This document shows, one piece after another, positions 47,688 through 57,756 of a stretch of DNA of 64,000 bases. Each line of letters opens with the position of its first letter. Position 1 is the stretch's first letter. Source of the DNA: Sphingobium sp. OAS761 (GTDB lineage Bacteria; Pseudomonadota; Alphaproteobacteria; Sphingomonadales; Sphingomonadaceae); the NCBI RefSeq assembly GCF_024168485.1, contig NZ_JALJVY010000001.1, positions 450,398 through 514,397 on the forward strand. The letters run 5' to 3'. Below the pieces are notes generated by a model, which had not been told where the DNA came from, searched no databases, and was given only the letters and a program-made list of their open reading frames with translations. The position numbers were made by a program, and so were the translations under genes.

Positions 47688-49601
47688 ATGTCCGGACCCC
47701 AATCCCCCGACCGTTTCAACGAGGACAAGGCATCCTTCACCATCACCGGCAGCCAGCCGGATATCGATGCGGGGGTGGAGGCAATCCGCACGACGCTCAG
47801 GACTTTGCCGACCCGTCCGGGCGTCTATAGGATGCACGACGCACGGGGCGACGTGCTATATGTAGGAAAAGCCCGGGCACTGAAGAACCGCGTTGCCAAT
47901 TATACGCAGGTCGACCGTCTTCCGCGCCGGCTGCAACGCATGGTCGCCCAGACGCGCAGCATGACCATCGTCACCACCAACAGCGAAGCGGAAGCGTTGT
48001 TGCTGGAGGCGCAACTCATCAAGCGCTACCGCCCGCCCTACAATGTCCTGCTGCGCGACGACAAAAGCTTCCCCTTCATCCTGCTGCGGGAAGACCACGC
48101 CTTCCCCCGCGTCCAGAAGCATCGCGGCGCGCGCAAATATAAGGGTCGCTATTATGGCCCGTTCGCCAGCGCCGGATCGGTGACGCGCACCATCAATGCG
48201 CTGCAAAAGCTGTTCCTGCTCCGATCCTGCACCGACAGCTTCTTCGCCAACCGCTCGCGCCCCTGCCTGCTCTACCAGATCAGGCGCTGCTCGGCCCCCT
48301 GCGTGGACCGGATCGACGAAGGCGGTTATGCCGAACTGGTGAAGGACGCTCAGGATTTCCTGGGCGGCAAGTCGACAGCCGTGCAGAAGAAGCTGGGCGC
48401 GGCGATGGAGACGGCGGCGGAATCGCTCGACTTCGAACAGGCGGCCGTGCTGCGCGATCGCCTCAAGGCGTTGACCTTCATTCAGGGGTCGCAGGCGATC
48501 AACGCCGAAGGGCTGGGCGACGCCGACATCTTCGCGCTGGCGGAGAAGGGCGGAGCGATGTGCATCCAGGCATTCTTCATCCGCGGCGGCCAGAATTGGG
48601 GCCATCGCAGCTTCTTCCCGGTCCATACCGCCGATGTCGCGACGGAGGAGGTGCTGGAGAGCTTCATGGCGCAGTTTTACGAGGAAGTGCCTCCCCCCAA
48701 GCTGATCCTCGCCGACCGCGAACCGGCCGAATGTGAATTGATGGCGCTGGCGCTGACCGAGCGGATCGGCAGCAAGGTGCGGATCGAGGTGCCCCGGCGC
48801 GGCGACCGCACCCGCCTCATCAAACAGGCGCAGCGCAACGCGGTAGAAGCGCTCGACCGACGGCTGGCGGAAACCACCAGCCAGGGCCGCATCCTCGACG
48901 AAATGGTGGAGACGTTCGGACTGGAGGCCGTGCCCGACCGGATCGAAATATATGATAACAGCCATATTCAGGGCGCGCATGCTCTGGGTGCTATGGTCGT
49001 CGCGGGGCCGGAGGGCTTCCGCAAGAACGCCTATCGCAAGTTCAACATGAAGAATCCCGAGACGTCCAACGACGATTTCGCGATGATGCGCGAGATGTTC
49101 GAGCGCCGTTTCGGGCGCGCCCAGAAGGAAGATCCGGACCGTGACGGCGGCGAATGGCCCGATCTCGTCCTGATCGACGGCGGCAAGGGCCAGCTATCGG
49201 CGGCACGCACCATGCTGGAGGAAATGGGCATAGAAGATGTCTGCATGATCGGCGTCGCCAAGGGGCCGCATCATGGTCGCGAGGGGCGGGAGGTCTTCCA
49301 CCTTATGGACGGCCGCGAAATCACTTTCCCCTTGAACCATCCGGTGCTTTTTTACCTCCAGCGCCTGCGCGACGAGGCGCACCGTTTCGCCATCGGCGCC
49401 CACCGCGCCAAGCGCAGCAAGGCGATCACCGTTTCCTCGCTGGATGAGGTCCCCGGCATCGGCCCCGCCCGGAAAAAGGCGCTGCTGATGCACTTCGGCA
49501 CCGCCCGCGCCGTCCGCGACGCCGCGCTGGAGGACTTGCAACGCGCGCCCGGCGTCTCCCAGGCCGTCGCGCAGCAAGTCTATGATCATTTCCACGGTTA
49601 A
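47688..49601 (+). CDS. uvrC: Excinuclease ABC subunit C
   Basis: Nuclease that makes both incisions in nucleotide excision repair. The 637 residues contain the GIY-YIG domain for the 3' cut (GVYRMHDARGDVLYVGKA), a cysteine cluster (RRCSAPC), the UVR motif (LDFEQAAVLRDRLKAL), the RNase H-like domain for the 5' cut (IEIYDNSHIQGAHALGAMVV, DLVLIDGGKGQL) and tandem helix-hairpin-helix motifs (EVPGIGPARKKALL). Length and order are normal. Confidence 0.97.
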   Translation: MSGPQSPDRFNEDKASFTITGSQPDIDAGVEAIRTTLRTLPTRPGVYRMHDARGDVLYVGKARALKNRVANYTQVDRLPRRLQRMVAQTRSMTIVTTNSEAEALLLEAQLIKRYRPPYNVLLRDDKSFPFILLREDHAFPRVQKHRGARKYKGRYYGPFASAGSVTRTINALQKLFLLRSCTDSFFANRSRPCLLYQIRRCSAPCVDRIDEGGYAELVKDAQDFLGGKSTAVQKKLGAAMETAAESLDFEQAAVLRDRLKALTFIQGSQAINAEGLGDADIFALAEKGGAMCIQAFFIRGGQNWGHRSFFPVHTADVATEEVLESFMAQFYEEVPPPKLILADREPAECELMALALTERIGSKVRIEVPRRGDRTRLIKQAQRNAVEALDRRLAETTSQGRILDEMVETFGLEAVPDRIEIYDNSHIQGAHALGAMVVAGPEGFRKNAYRKFNMKNPETSNDDFAMMREMFERRFGRAQKEDPDRDGGEWPDLVLIDGGKGQLSAARTMLEEMGIEDVCMIGVAKGPHHGREGREVFHLMDGREITFPLNHPVLFYLQRLRDEAHRFAIGAHRAKRSKAITVSSLDEVPGIGPARKKALLMHFGTARAVRDAALEDLQRAPGVSQAVAQQVYDHFHG

Positions 49602-49611
49602 GGCTGCTGGC

Positions 49612-49668
49612 AAATTGCGGAAATTGCGCAAAATTACCCCGTATCATGGCTAAACGGGCATTAGCCAT
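49612..49668. repeat. AT-rich 9-bp direct repeats and an 8-bp inverted repeat before the MCP gene
   Basis: AAATTGCGG (49612-49620) and AAATTGCGC (49621-49629) are adjacent, followed by a degenerate AAAATTACC. An inverted repeat ATGGCTAA / TTAGCCAT with a 7-base loop follows at 49646-49668. The block lies between uvrC and the receptor gene and probably contains the latter's regulatory region. Confidence 0.5.
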
Positions 49669-49717
49669 TTCCGGTCGATGATCACCCCGAACTCGCGACG
49701 AGGGAAGGGCGGAAACG

Positions 49718-51343
49718 GTGACGGCACACAGGCTTGCGATTGCCATCCATAAAAGATTCCCGGCACTGGGCGCCGGACCAAAATGGGCAGATGTAGCCGG
49801 GCGCGTTGGCGTCGACGATGCGGACGAGCCGCTGCATGCGATGCGGCTGGCCGGTGCGCGCCTGCTCATGGGTATTTTCTGGCTGAATGTGCCGGTCCTG
49901 TTCGGCGCCGCCGCCTTGATCGGGTCCCCCGATGGCACTGTCGCGGCGCTGCTGGCGGCTCTGCTGGCGATCCTGCCCAGCATGATCGTGATCCGCCGGG
50001 ACGTTTCTCCGGCCGCCCGGGTCATGCTGGCGATGACGATGATGGTCTTTCCGGCGCTTTATGTATTCCTGCTGCGCGACCATCACTGGCAGATGGACCT
50101 GCACATGGCGTTCTTCGCAGCGCTCGCAGCCCTCACTACCCTGCTCGACAGGCGCGCGATGCTTGCGGCGGCGGGCGTTACGGCGGTCCATCACCTGATC
50201 CTGAACTATCTGCACCCCGCCTGGGTGTTCGCCGGTACCGGCGGAGATCTGCCGCGCGTGTTTCTGCATGCGCTGATCGTGCTGCTTCAGACGGCAATGC
50301 TGCTCTGGATCATCGACCGGCTGACCTTGCTGGTCCGTGCGCAGAGCGAGGCGAGGCGTTTGAGCGAATCGCTTCGAATGGAGGCAGACGGAGCCAAGCA
50401 GCGGGCGGAGGCCGCGCTCGCGGAACTGGAAAAGGCCCAGAAGCTGGCAGACCGCCAGCGCATGGTGGAGGAGGCGGCTCGTCGCGCGGAAGAGGCGGCG
50501 GAGCGTCGCCGGCTGGTCGCCGATGCGCTGGAGGCCCGGCTGGGCGCATTGCTGGGCGACCTTACCCGCCTGTCGGGACAATTGTCGGCCAGCAAGACGT
50601 TGCTGGTCGACCTGTTGGGCCAGTCGACCAGCCAGTCCGACGCCCTGCGCGACGCGCATATCCGCGCTGAAAAGGATGTTCGCGCCGTCGCGACGGATAC
50701 CGAAAGGCTCGCCGCGTCGATCAATCAGGTCGGCGTTAGCGCCGGCCATACACGCCACAGCGCGCATAGCGGTGCACTAGCCACGCGCGCGCTCAACCCG
50801 GAAGTCGACGCGCTGTCCGCCACGGTCGATTCGGCCAGTTCGATCGTCGCCCTGATTTCCACCATTGCCGCGCAGAGCCGCACCCTGTCCTTCAACGCGG
50901 CGATCGAAGCCGCGCGCAACAACGCCGACACGCGCGGCTTCGCCGTGGTCGCCGCCGAAATGAAGAGCCTTGCCGGGCAGACGGCGGACGCGACGCGGCA
51001 GATCGACACCCATCTGGAGGATATTCGCCGGGCTGCACGCGGCGTGTCGGGGGCGATCGATCAGGCCGCGCAGTCGGCAGAGACGGCTGATCTTTCGGCG
51101 GCCACGATCGCGCAGGAGGTGGCCGACCAGATCCGCGCCACGGGAGAGATCGCTGCGGCGGCGGAGGAAATGACGCGCCATATCGCCCATGCCGCCGCTC
51201 GCGCCGATGCGCTGTCCGGTGCGTTGACAAAGGCACAGGGCGCCATGGGACTGACGGATGATGCCGCCAGCGCCTTGTCGGAACGGTCGGCCGCGCTCCG
51301 GGACACCATCCGCAAGCTTCTGGAAGAACTGCGCGCCGACTGA
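49718..51343 (+). CDS. Methyl-accepting chemotaxis-like membrane receptor
   Basis: The 541-residue protein starts with a multi-helix membrane sensor (about six helices, residues 45-200) carrying histidine-rich segments [11 protein letters not shown] and [12 protein letters not shown], then a coiled coil (about 205-270) and an MCP signalling domain. The tip reads [20 protein letters not shown], degenerate compared with the standard [18 protein letters not shown]. No HAMP domain, no periplasmic pocket and no C-terminal CheR pentapeptide are visible. Start is GTG at 49718 with GGGAAGG upstream. No che genes are nearby. Confidence 0.82.
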   Translation: MTAHRLAIAIHKRFPALGAGPKWADVAGRVGVDDADEPLHAMRLAGARLLMGIFWLNVPVLFGAAALIGSPDGTVAALLAALLAILPSMIVIRRDVSPAARVMLAMTMMVFPALYVFLLRDHHWQMDLHMAFFAALAALTTLLDRRAMLAAAGVTAVHHLILNYLHPAWVFAGTGGDLPRVFLHALIVLLQTAMLLWIIDRLTLLVRAQSEARRLSESLRMEADGAKQRAEAALAELEKAQKLADRQRMVEEAARRAEEAAERRRLVADALEARLGALLGDLTRLSGQLSASKTLLVDLLGQSTSQSDALRDAHIRAEKDVRAVATDTERLAASINQVGVSAGHTRHSAHSGALATRALNPEVDALSATVDSASSIVALISTIAAQSRTLSFNAAIEAARNNADTRGFAVVAAEMKSLAGQTADATRQIDTHLEDIRRAARGVSGAIDQAAQSAETADLSAATIAQEVADQIRATGEIAAAAEEMTRHIAHAAARADALSGALTKAQGAMGLTDDAASALSERSAALRDTIRKLLEELRAD

Positions 51344-51389
51344 TGCGGAAGATTGGCCGGGGCGCGGCAAGCAGGCTAAGGCTGCTTTC

Positions 51390-52124
51390 GTGGCCGCGCT
51401 CATCACCTCCGCCCTTGTCTGCGCCGTTCGCCCTCACGGCGAACATGGTGCCATCGCGCGCCTTTTGACGCCGGCTCATGGCCTCATCGCGGGCTATGTG
51501 CAGGGTGGCCGTTCCCGGTCCATGCGGCCGGTTTTGCTCCCCGGCAACGCGGTGAAGGGCGAATTCCGGGCACGGACGGAGGGGCAGCTGGCCAGCCTTG
51601 CCGTCGAGCTTGCGCACAGCCGCGCGCCCCTGTTCGGTGAACCGCTGCCCGCCGCCGCCATCGACTGGAGCTGCGCGCTTACCGCAGCGACATTGGCGGA
51701 CCAGACGCCTTATCCGACCCTGTTCGAGGCGCTTGACGGCCTGTTGGGCGCAGTCGAGGCGGCTCCAGCGGCGCGGGGCTGGGCGGCGGCACTGGTCCGC
51801 TACGAATTGCTGCTGCTCGCCGAACTAGGTTTCGGACTCGACCTGACGCGATGTGCCGCGCTGGGCGTGAGCGACGATCTGGCCTTTGTCAGCCCGCGGA
51901 GTGCCGCAGCGGTCAGCCGTGTCGGGGCTGCGGGCTATGAAGGGCGGTTGCTGCCTTTGCCGCCCTTCCTCCTGCACGGCGGCAAGGGGGATTGGGACCA
52001 GATAATCGACGGCTTGCGCCTGACCGGTTTCTTTCTTGAACGATCCTTGCTGACGGACCGGCGGGCCGACATGCTGGCGGCGCGCGAACGGCTGGTGGAA
52101 CGGCTCAAAAGGGCGGTTGCCTGA
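51390..52124 (+). CDS. recO: DNA repair protein RecO
   Basis: Recombination mediator that works with RecF/RecR to load RecA on gapped DNA. The 244 residues carry the N-terminal OB fold ([40 protein letters not shown]) and the helical C-terminal domain ([19 protein letters not shown]). There is no ATG near the family N-terminus; I chose GTG at 51390 because TAAGG lies eight bases upstream. leuB follows after 50 bases. Confidence 0.9.
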   Translation: MAALITSALVCAVRPHGEHGAIARLLTPAHGLIAGYVQGGRSRSMRPVLLPGNAVKGEFRARTEGQLASLAVELAHSRAPLFGEPLPAAAIDWSCALTAATLADQTPYPTLFEALDGLLGAVEAAPAARGWAAALVRYELLLLAELGFGLDLTRCAALGVSDDLAFVSPRSAAAVSRVGAAGYEGRLLPLPPFLLHGGKGDWDQIIDGLRLTGFFLERSLLTDRRADMLAARERLVERLKRAVA

Positions 52125-52174
52125 AGGCCCCGCCTTCCATAAGGGGCGGCGACGAGTTTGATGGAGATACGCGC

Positions 52175-53218
52175 ATGTTGATCGCCCTTTTTCCCGGAGA
52201 CGGCATCGGTCCCGAAATCGTCGCGCAGGCGAAGCGCGTGCTCGATGCGCTGGGGGTCGACGGACTGACCTATGAGGACGGACTGGTCGGCGGCGCAGCC
52301 TACAAGGCACTTGGGCATCCGCTGCCACCTGTAACGCTGGATCTGGCGCGGCGGGCAGACGCCATCCTGTTCGGGGCCGTGGGCGACCCGGATTGCGATT
52401 CGCTGGAACGCCATCTGCGTCCCGAGCAGGCGATCCTGGGGCTGCGCAAGGCGCTCGGCCTGTTTTCCAACCTGCGGCCGGCGAAGGTCTTTCCGGAACT
52501 GGCCGACGAATCGGCGCTCAAGCCGGAAGTGGCGCGCGCCATCGACCTGCTGATCGTCCGGGAAACCAACGGTGACGTCTATTTCGGCGAAAAGGGTTTT
52601 CGCACCACCGCCGACGGCCTGCGCGAAGGCTATGACGTCATGTCCTATGACGAGGGCGAGGTGCGGCGAATCGCGCATAGCGGGTTCCAGGCCGCGCGTG
52701 CCCGTCGTGGCAAGCTGTGCTCGGTGGACAAGGCGAACGTGCTGGAAACCAGCCAGCTCTGGCGCGACGTGGTGATCGAGGTGGCGGCCGAATATCCCGA
52801 CGTCGCCCTGTCCCATATGTATGTCGACAATGCCGCGATGCAGCTGGTGCGCAATCCCGGTCAGTTCGATGTCATCGTCACCGGCAACATGTTCGGCGAC
52901 ATCCTGTCGGACCAGGCCAGCATGTGTGTCGGTTCGATCGGCATGCTCGCGTCGGCGACGCTTAACGAGGGCCGTCAGGGCTTGTATGAGCCGATCCACG
53001 GGTCTGCGCCCGACATCGCCGGACAGGGCAAGGCCAATCCGCTCGCCACCATATTGTCGGCGGCGATGATGCTGCGCTATTCGCTCGACCTGCCCGAACA
53101 GGCGGACCGGATCGAAAAGGCGGTGGCGAAGGCGCTGGCGGACGGTGCACGCTCGGCGGATCTGGGCGGCGCCATGACCACGGTGGAGATGGGCGACGCC
53201 GTTCTGGCCGTGCTTTAA
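52175..53218 (+). CDS. leuB: 3-isopropylmalate dehydrogenase
   Basis: NAD-dependent oxidative decarboxylase of leucine biosynthesis. The 347 residues include [34 protein letters not shown], the metal-binding region [20 protein letters not shown] and the adenosine loop [25 protein letters not shown] lies upstream of the ATG. leuC and leuD, often linked, are not in the window. Confidence 0.97.
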   Translation: MLIALFPGDGIGPEIVAQAKRVLDALGVDGLTYEDGLVGGAAYKALGHPLPPVTLDLARRADAILFGAVGDPDCDSLERHLRPEQAILGLRKALGLFSNLRPAKVFPELADESALKPEVARAIDLLIVRETNGDVYFGEKGFRTTADGLREGYDVMSYDEGEVRRIAHSGFQAARARRGKLCSVDKANVLETSQLWRDVVIEVAAEYPDVALSHMYVDNAAMQLVRNPGQFDVIVTGNMFGDILSDQASMCVGSIGMLASATLNEGRQGLYEPIHGSAPDIAGQGKANPLATILSAAMMLRYSLDLPEQADRIEKAVAKALADGARSADLGGAMTTVEMGDAVLAVL

Positions 53219-53301
53219 TCGCACGCGCCATTCTTTTTTTCGCGTCCCTGTAAAGATCGCCCCCGTCCGGTCGAATTAAGAGCGGAAAAGGGGGCGTTTC
53301 T

Positions 53302-53760
53302 ATGCATGTCGAATTGATGCGCGATCATGACGGGTTGCGCGTGCTGATGCGCGAATTTGCGCAGGCAATGGACCGGGCAGGTTCCGATGAAGTAGCGCAG
53401 ATTTCGCGCCTGCGTGTCCAGTTTTCGCAGCGCTTCCGTGAACATATGGGTCGGGAGGACGCATATGTCCGGGCGCTGCGCGGACGAATGCTGCCCCCGT
53501 CGACAGACAAGCTGATTCGCCATCACAACCGCGCCCTGGTGGCCCTGTTCCTGCGCTATTCGGATCATATCAAATATTGGACATCGGCACAGATCGTTGC
53601 GGACTGGCAGGAATATCGGCTGGCGGTGCTGGCCTTGCAGGACGGTCTTTATGACAAGATGGAGTGGGAAGAGGCCTATCTTCACCCGCTGCTCGACGGG
53701 GGGGCATCAACGGGCGGCCTGACCGGGCCAATCCGCCTGCATCGGAACTGTCATCCGTGA
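53302..53760 (+). CDS. Hemerythrin-like (HHE) domain protein
   Basis: Cytoplasmic four-helix protein of 152 residues. Candidate di-iron ligands are His in MRDHDGL, His and Glu in REHMGREDAYV, the His pair in IRHHNRAL and the Glu/His of EWEEAYLHPLL. Such proteins bind oxygen, nitric oxide or iron and often act in stress sensing. It lies alone between leuB and the threonine dehydratase gene, with 24 bases to the latter. Confidence 0.78.
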   Translation: MHVELMRDHDGLRVLMREFAQAMDRAGSDEVAQISRLRVQFSQRFREHMGREDAYVRALRGRMLPPSTDKLIRHHNRALVALFLRYSDHIKYWTSAQIVADWQEYRLAVLALQDGLYDKMEWEEAYLHPLLDGGASTGGLTGPIRLHRNCHP

Positions 53761-53784
53761 TGCCGAACGCCTATGCGTGGCAGG

Positions 53785-54783
53785 ATGACCGATTTGTCGC
53801 TTGCCTCGCTTCGTGCCGCCGCCGCCCTTGTCCACGAACAGGTTCCACCGACGCCGCAATATGCCTGGCCCCTGCTCGCCGCGCGCGCGGGCTGCGAAAT
53901 CTGGGTCAAGCATGAAAATCATACGCCGACCGGTGCCTTCAAGGCACGGGGGGCCATCACCTATATCGACTGGCTGCGCCGCGCCCATCCGGAGGTAAAA
54001 GGTATCATTACCGCGACGCGGGGTAATCACGGCCAGGCGCAGGTGCGCGCCGCCCGCGCGGCGGGGCTGGACGTTACCATCGTTGTTCCGCACGGCAATG
54101 CGCGCGAGAAAAACGCCGCGATGTGGGCGTTCGGTGCCACGCTGGTCGAACATGGCCACGACTTCGACAGCGCCAAGGCAGAGGCGCTGCGCCTGTCCCA
54201 GGAACGTGCGCTGTTCATGGTGCCCGCCTATCACGGCGAACTCGTCCGCGGCGTTGCCAGCTACGGCCTGGAACTGTTCGATGCTGTCCCTGACCTGGAC
54301 AGCGTCTACGTACCCGTTGGATGCGGATCGGGCCTGTGCGGGACCATCGCGGCGCGCGATGCGCTGGGCCTTTCGACCAAGGTGGTCGGGGTAGTGTCCG
54401 CGCATGTCGATGCGGCCAAATTGTCTTTCGAGGCGGGGCGCCTGCTGTCCAGTCCTACGGCACATACCTTTGCTGACGGGGTAGCGGTATGCACGCCCGT
54501 TCAGGCGGCGTTGGACTATTTCGGCCCCCGCGCCGATCGTTTCGTATCGGTTACGGACGATGAAGTTGCCGAAGCGATCCGTATATACTGGCAGGACACG
54601 CATAATCTGGCCGAAGGCGCCGGCGCGGTAGCGCTGGCGGCGCTGCTTCAAGAAAAGGAGCGGATGGCAGGCAAGAAGGTTGCGGTAATTCTATCCGGCG
54701 GTAATGGCGACATGAGCCAGATGGCGGAGATACTCGGCGGGGCGACTCCCCGGGTGCAGCAGGACATTCGGAAGGCGATATGA
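53785..54783 (+). CDS. Threonine dehydratase-like PLP enzyme
   Basis: Fold-type II PLP enzyme that deaminates threonine or serine, or acts as a racemase. The 332 residues have the PLP lysine Lys53 in TPTGAFKARGA, the phosphate loop PVGCGSGLCG and the C-terminal SGGNGD. It lacks the ACT regulatory domain of biosynthetic IlvA, so it is a catabolic type. Start is uncertain: ATG at 53773 and 53785 are both possible. The stop overlaps metZ (ATGA). Confidence 0.85.
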   Translation: MTDLSLASLRAAAALVHEQVPPTPQYAWPLLAARAGCEIWVKHENHTPTGAFKARGAITYIDWLRRAHPEVKGIITATRGNHGQAQVRAARAAGLDVTIVVPHGNAREKNAAMWAFGATLVEHGHDFDSAKAEALRLSQERALFMVPAYHGELVRGVASYGLELFDAVPDLDSVYVPVGCGSGLCGTIAARDALGLSTKVVGVVSAHVDAAKLSFEAGRLLSSPTAHTFADGVAVCTPVQAALDYFGPRADRFVSVTDDEVAEAIRIYWQDTHNLAEGAGAVALAALLQEKERMAGKKVAVILSGGNGDMSQMAEILGGATPRVQQDIRKAI

Positions 54784-55988
54784 AGCGCAAGAGCGGGCAG
54801 GACCCGGAGATCACCAGGAACTGGAAGCCGGCAACCCTGGCGGTGCGCGGCGGCACCGCGCGCACGGAATATGGTGAGACGTCGGAAGCCCTCTTCCTCA
54901 CCAGCGGCTATTGCTACGACCGGGCGGAGGACGCGGCCGCGCGCTTCGCGGGGGATCAGGTCGGCATGACCTACAGCCGCCTTCAGAACCCGACGGTGGA
55001 AATGCTGGAACAGCGTATCGCGCTGCTGGAAGGGGCGGAGGCATGTCGCGCCACCGCGACCGGCATGGCGGCGATGACCGCCGCGCTGCTGTGCCAGCTC
55101 CAGGCCGGCGATCATGTCGTTGCGGCCAAGGCTGCCTTTGGTTCCTGCCGCTGGCTGGTCGACACGCTGTTGCCGAAGTTCGGGATCGAGACCACCACCA
55201 TCGACGCGTTCGACACCGGCGCCTGGGAAGCGGCGATCCGGCCCAATACCAAGGTCTTCTTTTTCGAAACGCCGGCCAACCCGACCATGGACATCGTGGA
55301 TCTCGCGGCGGTCTGCGCGCTGGCGAAGGCGCATGGCATCACCAGTGTGGTCGACAATGCCTTTGCCACCGCTGCGCTCCAGCGGCCGCTCGATTTCGGC
55401 GCAGATGTCGTCGCCTACAGCGCCACCAAGATGATGGAGGGGCAAGGTCGTGTCCTCGCCGGTGCGATTTGCGGCACGCAGGACTGGATCACCAACGTCC
55501 TTTTGCCGTTCCATCGCAATACCGGCCCGACGCTCAGCGCCTTCAATGCGTGGGTGGTACTCAAGGGGCTGGAAACGCTGGACCTGCGCATCCGCCGACA
55601 GAGCGAAAACGCGCTCAAGGTCGCGCGTTTTCTTGAAACGCGTCTGCCTAAGGTGCTCTATCCCGCCCTTGAAAGCCATCCGCAGCACGCATTGGCGATG
55701 AGCCAGATGGCGATGGCGGGTCCCATCTTCTCCGTCTACACCGGCGGGGGCCGGGCGGAGGCCCATTGCCTGCTGAATGCGCTCGAACTGGTCGATATAA
55801 GCAACAATATCGGCGATTCACGTTCGCTGATGACCCATCCTGCGTCGACAACCCATTATGGCATGGCAGAGGCCGCCCGACTGGAAGTCGGCATTACCGA
55901 GGACATGCTCCGCCTCAATGTCGGGCTGGAAGATCCCGATGACGTGATCGCCGATTTTGATCAGGCGTTGCGCGCGATAGGGCGTTGA
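54780..55988 (+). CDS. metZ: O-succinylhomoserine sulfhydrylase
   Basis: Makes homocysteine from O-succinylhomoserine and sulfide in methionine synthesis. The 402-residue Cys/Met-metabolism PLP enzyme has the substrate loop YSRLQNPTVEMLEQRIALLE, TATGMAAMTAALLCQL, and the PLP lysine Lys217 in VVAYSATKMMEGQGR. The subfamily (MetZ) fits the lineage and the GAICGTQDW region. It overlaps the dehydratase gene by four bases, so the two are coupled. No SAM riboswitch could fit, as no leader exists. Confidence 0.93.
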   Translation: MKRKSGQDPEITRNWKPATLAVRGGTARTEYGETSEALFLTSGYCYDRAEDAAARFAGDQVGMTYSRLQNPTVEMLEQRIALLEGAEACRATATGMAAMTAALLCQLQAGDHVVAAKAAFGSCRWLVDTLLPKFGIETTTIDAFDTGAWEAAIRPNTKVFFFETPANPTMDIVDLAAVCALAKAHGITSVVDNAFATAALQRPLDFGADVVAYSATKMMEGQGRVLAGAICGTQDWITNVLLPFHRNTGPTLSAFNAWVVLKGLETLDLRIRRQSENALKVARFLETRLPKVLYPALESHPQHALAMSQMAMAGPIFSVYTGGGRAEAHCLLNALELVDISNNIGDSRSLMTHPASTTHYGMAEAARLEVGITEDMLRLNVGLEDPDDVIADFDQALRAIGR

Positions 55989-56021
55989 CGGGGCAGGGGT
56001 TCAGGGCGCATTCCTCATCGG

Positions 56022-56420
56022 GTGAACGCATTTTTCCCCTTTCACGCGACCACGCGGGACATCACGGTGCATGTTGCCGTGACCTTTCTGCCGGAACAGT
56101 CTGAACCCGACCGGGGTCGATGGTTCTGGGCCTATCATATCCGGATCGAAAATAGCGGAGACGAGCCGGTGCAACTGCTGACGCGCCACTGGATCATCAC
56201 GGACGGTCGGGGCGCGCAACATCGTGTCGATGGCGATGGTGTGGTGGGCGAGCAACCGGTGGTGCAGCCGGGCAGGAGCTACGACTATGTGTCGGGCTGT
56301 CCGCTCAACACAGCGACCGGGTCGATGCAGGGCAGCTATCGGATGATCGGCTTGGATGGTGCCACTTTCGACGTCGCCATACCCCATTTCGCGCTGATCG
56401 CCCCGGCGGTGGCTGAATGA
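56022..56420 (+). CDS. apaG: ApaG (DUF525) protein
   Basis: The 132-residue protein is an ApaG: a fibronectin-like beta sandwich (DITVHVAVTFLPEQS, WAYHIRIENSGDEPVQLLTR, YVSGCPLNTATGSMQGSY). E. coli ApaG is linked to cobalt and magnesium tolerance and interacts loosely with diadenosine nucleotide pathways; the mechanism is unknown. Start is GTG at 56022. It overlaps the LysR regulator by four bases. Confidence 0.93.
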   Translation: MNAFFPFHATTRDITVHVAVTFLPEQSEPDRGRWFWAYHIRIENSGDEPVQLLTRHWIITDGRGAQHRVDGDGVVGEQPVVQPGRSYDYVSGCPLNTATGSMQGSYRMIGLDGATFDVAIPHFALIAPAVAE

Positions 56421-57208
56421 AGCGCACCCATTTGCCGCTGAACGGTTTGCGCGTGCTGGATGCGGCGGCGCGGCATCTTTCCTTTACGCGCGCGGCCGAC
56501 GAACTGGCGGTGACGCCGGCGGCAGTCGGCCAGCAGATTCGTGCGCTGGAGGACATGCTGGGCGTCGTGCTGTTCCGCCGCACGCCCAAGGGGCTGGAAC
56601 TGACGCCGGAAACGGAGGCAGGGCTTGGCGCCTTGCGCAAGGGGTTCCTTGAATTTGAGGAGGCCGTGCAGGCCATGCAGGCGGGCCAGTCGAGCCTGTC
56701 GCTGACCATTGCAGCGCCGCGCGACATTACCGCCCGATGGCTGCAACCGCGGCTCGCTGCCTATGCCGCGACGCAGCCGGACCTGAATTTCCAGCTGATC
56801 GCGGCCGATGACGCGCTGGATTTCACCGAAGCCAATCTGGACCTGGCCCTGCGGCTGACGGACGGACCAGGAGAGCATGAGGGGCTGGCGCTCGACGAAG
56901 CACGGTTCGTCACCGTGGAGGCTGCGGAGGGCGGTCCGGATCGGCATATCGAATGGCCCGGTTGCCCGGCCAGCGGCAGTGCGGCCATGATCCGCGTCGC
57001 CGACGCCGGGCTGGCGATCGAGGCGGCGGCAAATGGTTTCGGGCGGGCCTGCGTTCCCCAGTTGCTGGTCCGGTCCGATCTGGCAAGCGGCCGGGTGCGG
57101 CAAGTGGGCGACGCGGCGGCGGCCCGACTGGGCTATTGGCTGATCGCGCCCCTGCCGCAATGGCGCCAGAAGAAGGTGAAGGCGCTGGTCGAGGCGCTGG
57201 CTGGCTGA
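56417..57208 (+). CDS. Shortened LysR-type regulator (GcvA-like)
   Basis: Transcriptional regulator with the LysR winged helix (GLRVLDAAARHLSFTRAADE, LAVTPAAVGQQIRALEDMLG) and a type 2 periplasmic-binding effector domain. The RTPKGLELTPE hinge is GcvA-like. At 263 residues it is about 40 shorter than the usual 300; the missing part falls in the middle of the effector domain, between DEARFVTVEA and SGSAAMIRVADAG. Coupled to apaG by a four-base overlap. Targets unknown. Confidence 0.85.
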   Translation: MKRTHLPLNGLRVLDAAARHLSFTRAADELAVTPAAVGQQIRALEDMLGVVLFRRTPKGLELTPETEAGLGALRKGFLEFEEAVQAMQAGQSSLSLTIAAPRDITARWLQPRLAAYAATQPDLNFQLIAADDALDFTEANLDLALRLTDGPGEHEGLALDEARFVTVEAAEGGPDRHIEWPGCPASGSAAMIRVADAGLAIEAAANGFGRACVPQLLVRSDLASGRVRQVGDAAAARLGYWLIAPLPQWRQKKVKALVEALAG

Positions 57209-57234
57209 CGGCCCATTTTTCAGGAGGATAGACA

Positions 57235-57756
57235 ATGTCCCTCAGGCAACGTCTCGCTATCCTGGCAATGCTTTGCTGTGCCGTGCCGGGCTGTACCGGG
57301 AGCGACACGGCACGGAACAAGGATGATATGGCGACGTCCGACGCCGGCAACGCCGCATCCCCGGCACGAAACGAGGCGGCCGCTGGCGACACCGCTTCGC
57401 CGGGCCCTGTCCCGCCGGTCGAAGTCGCCGCCGGCAATGTCATCGCATCGCAAAGCGCCCTTCGTGGCGATTGTTCTCTGACAATCGACGGCAAGACCTA
57501 TCTCGACCTGAAAAACGACTGTCCCATCTATCCGCTCAATGACGGCAAGGGCGGCCTGATCGTCAATTCCGATGGCGAGCATGAGGTGGAGGGCTATTTT
57601 GCCTATCTGCTGCCCAATGGCGACGGCACCGCCAGTGCCAGCTGGAATGCAGAAATCGGCGCGACCCACGCGCAATCGCCGTTGTCGGAACATCTGACGC
57701 GGGATGGGGCCTGCTGGGCCGACGCACATGTCCGCCTCTGTGCCACGCGGCGTTGA
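57235..57756 (+). CDS. Lipoprotein, unknown function
   Basis: Lipoprotein of 173 residues with lipobox AVPGC, an Ala/Ser/Pro-rich spacer and a compact C-terminal domain of about 100 residues (SLTIDGKTYLDLKNDCPIYP, EHEVEGYFAYLLPNGDGTAS) with paired cysteines (GDCSL, NDCPI, GACWAD, VRLCAT). AGGAGGA lies upstream of the ATG. It is convergent with the serine hydrolase gene, whose stop follows immediately. Confidence 0.72.
   Translation: MSLRQRLAILAMLCCAVPGCTGSDTARNKDDMATSDAGNAASPARNEAAAGDTASPGPVPPVEVAAGNVIASQSALRGDCSLTIDGKTYLDLKNDCPIYPLNDGKGGLIVNSDGEHEVEGYFAYLLPNGDGTASASWNAEIGATHAQSPLSEHLTRDGACWADAHVRLCATRR

Noticed and set aside
54700..54800. SAM-II riboswitch before metZ
   Set aside because: metZ overlaps the preceding gene by four bases, leaving no leader.
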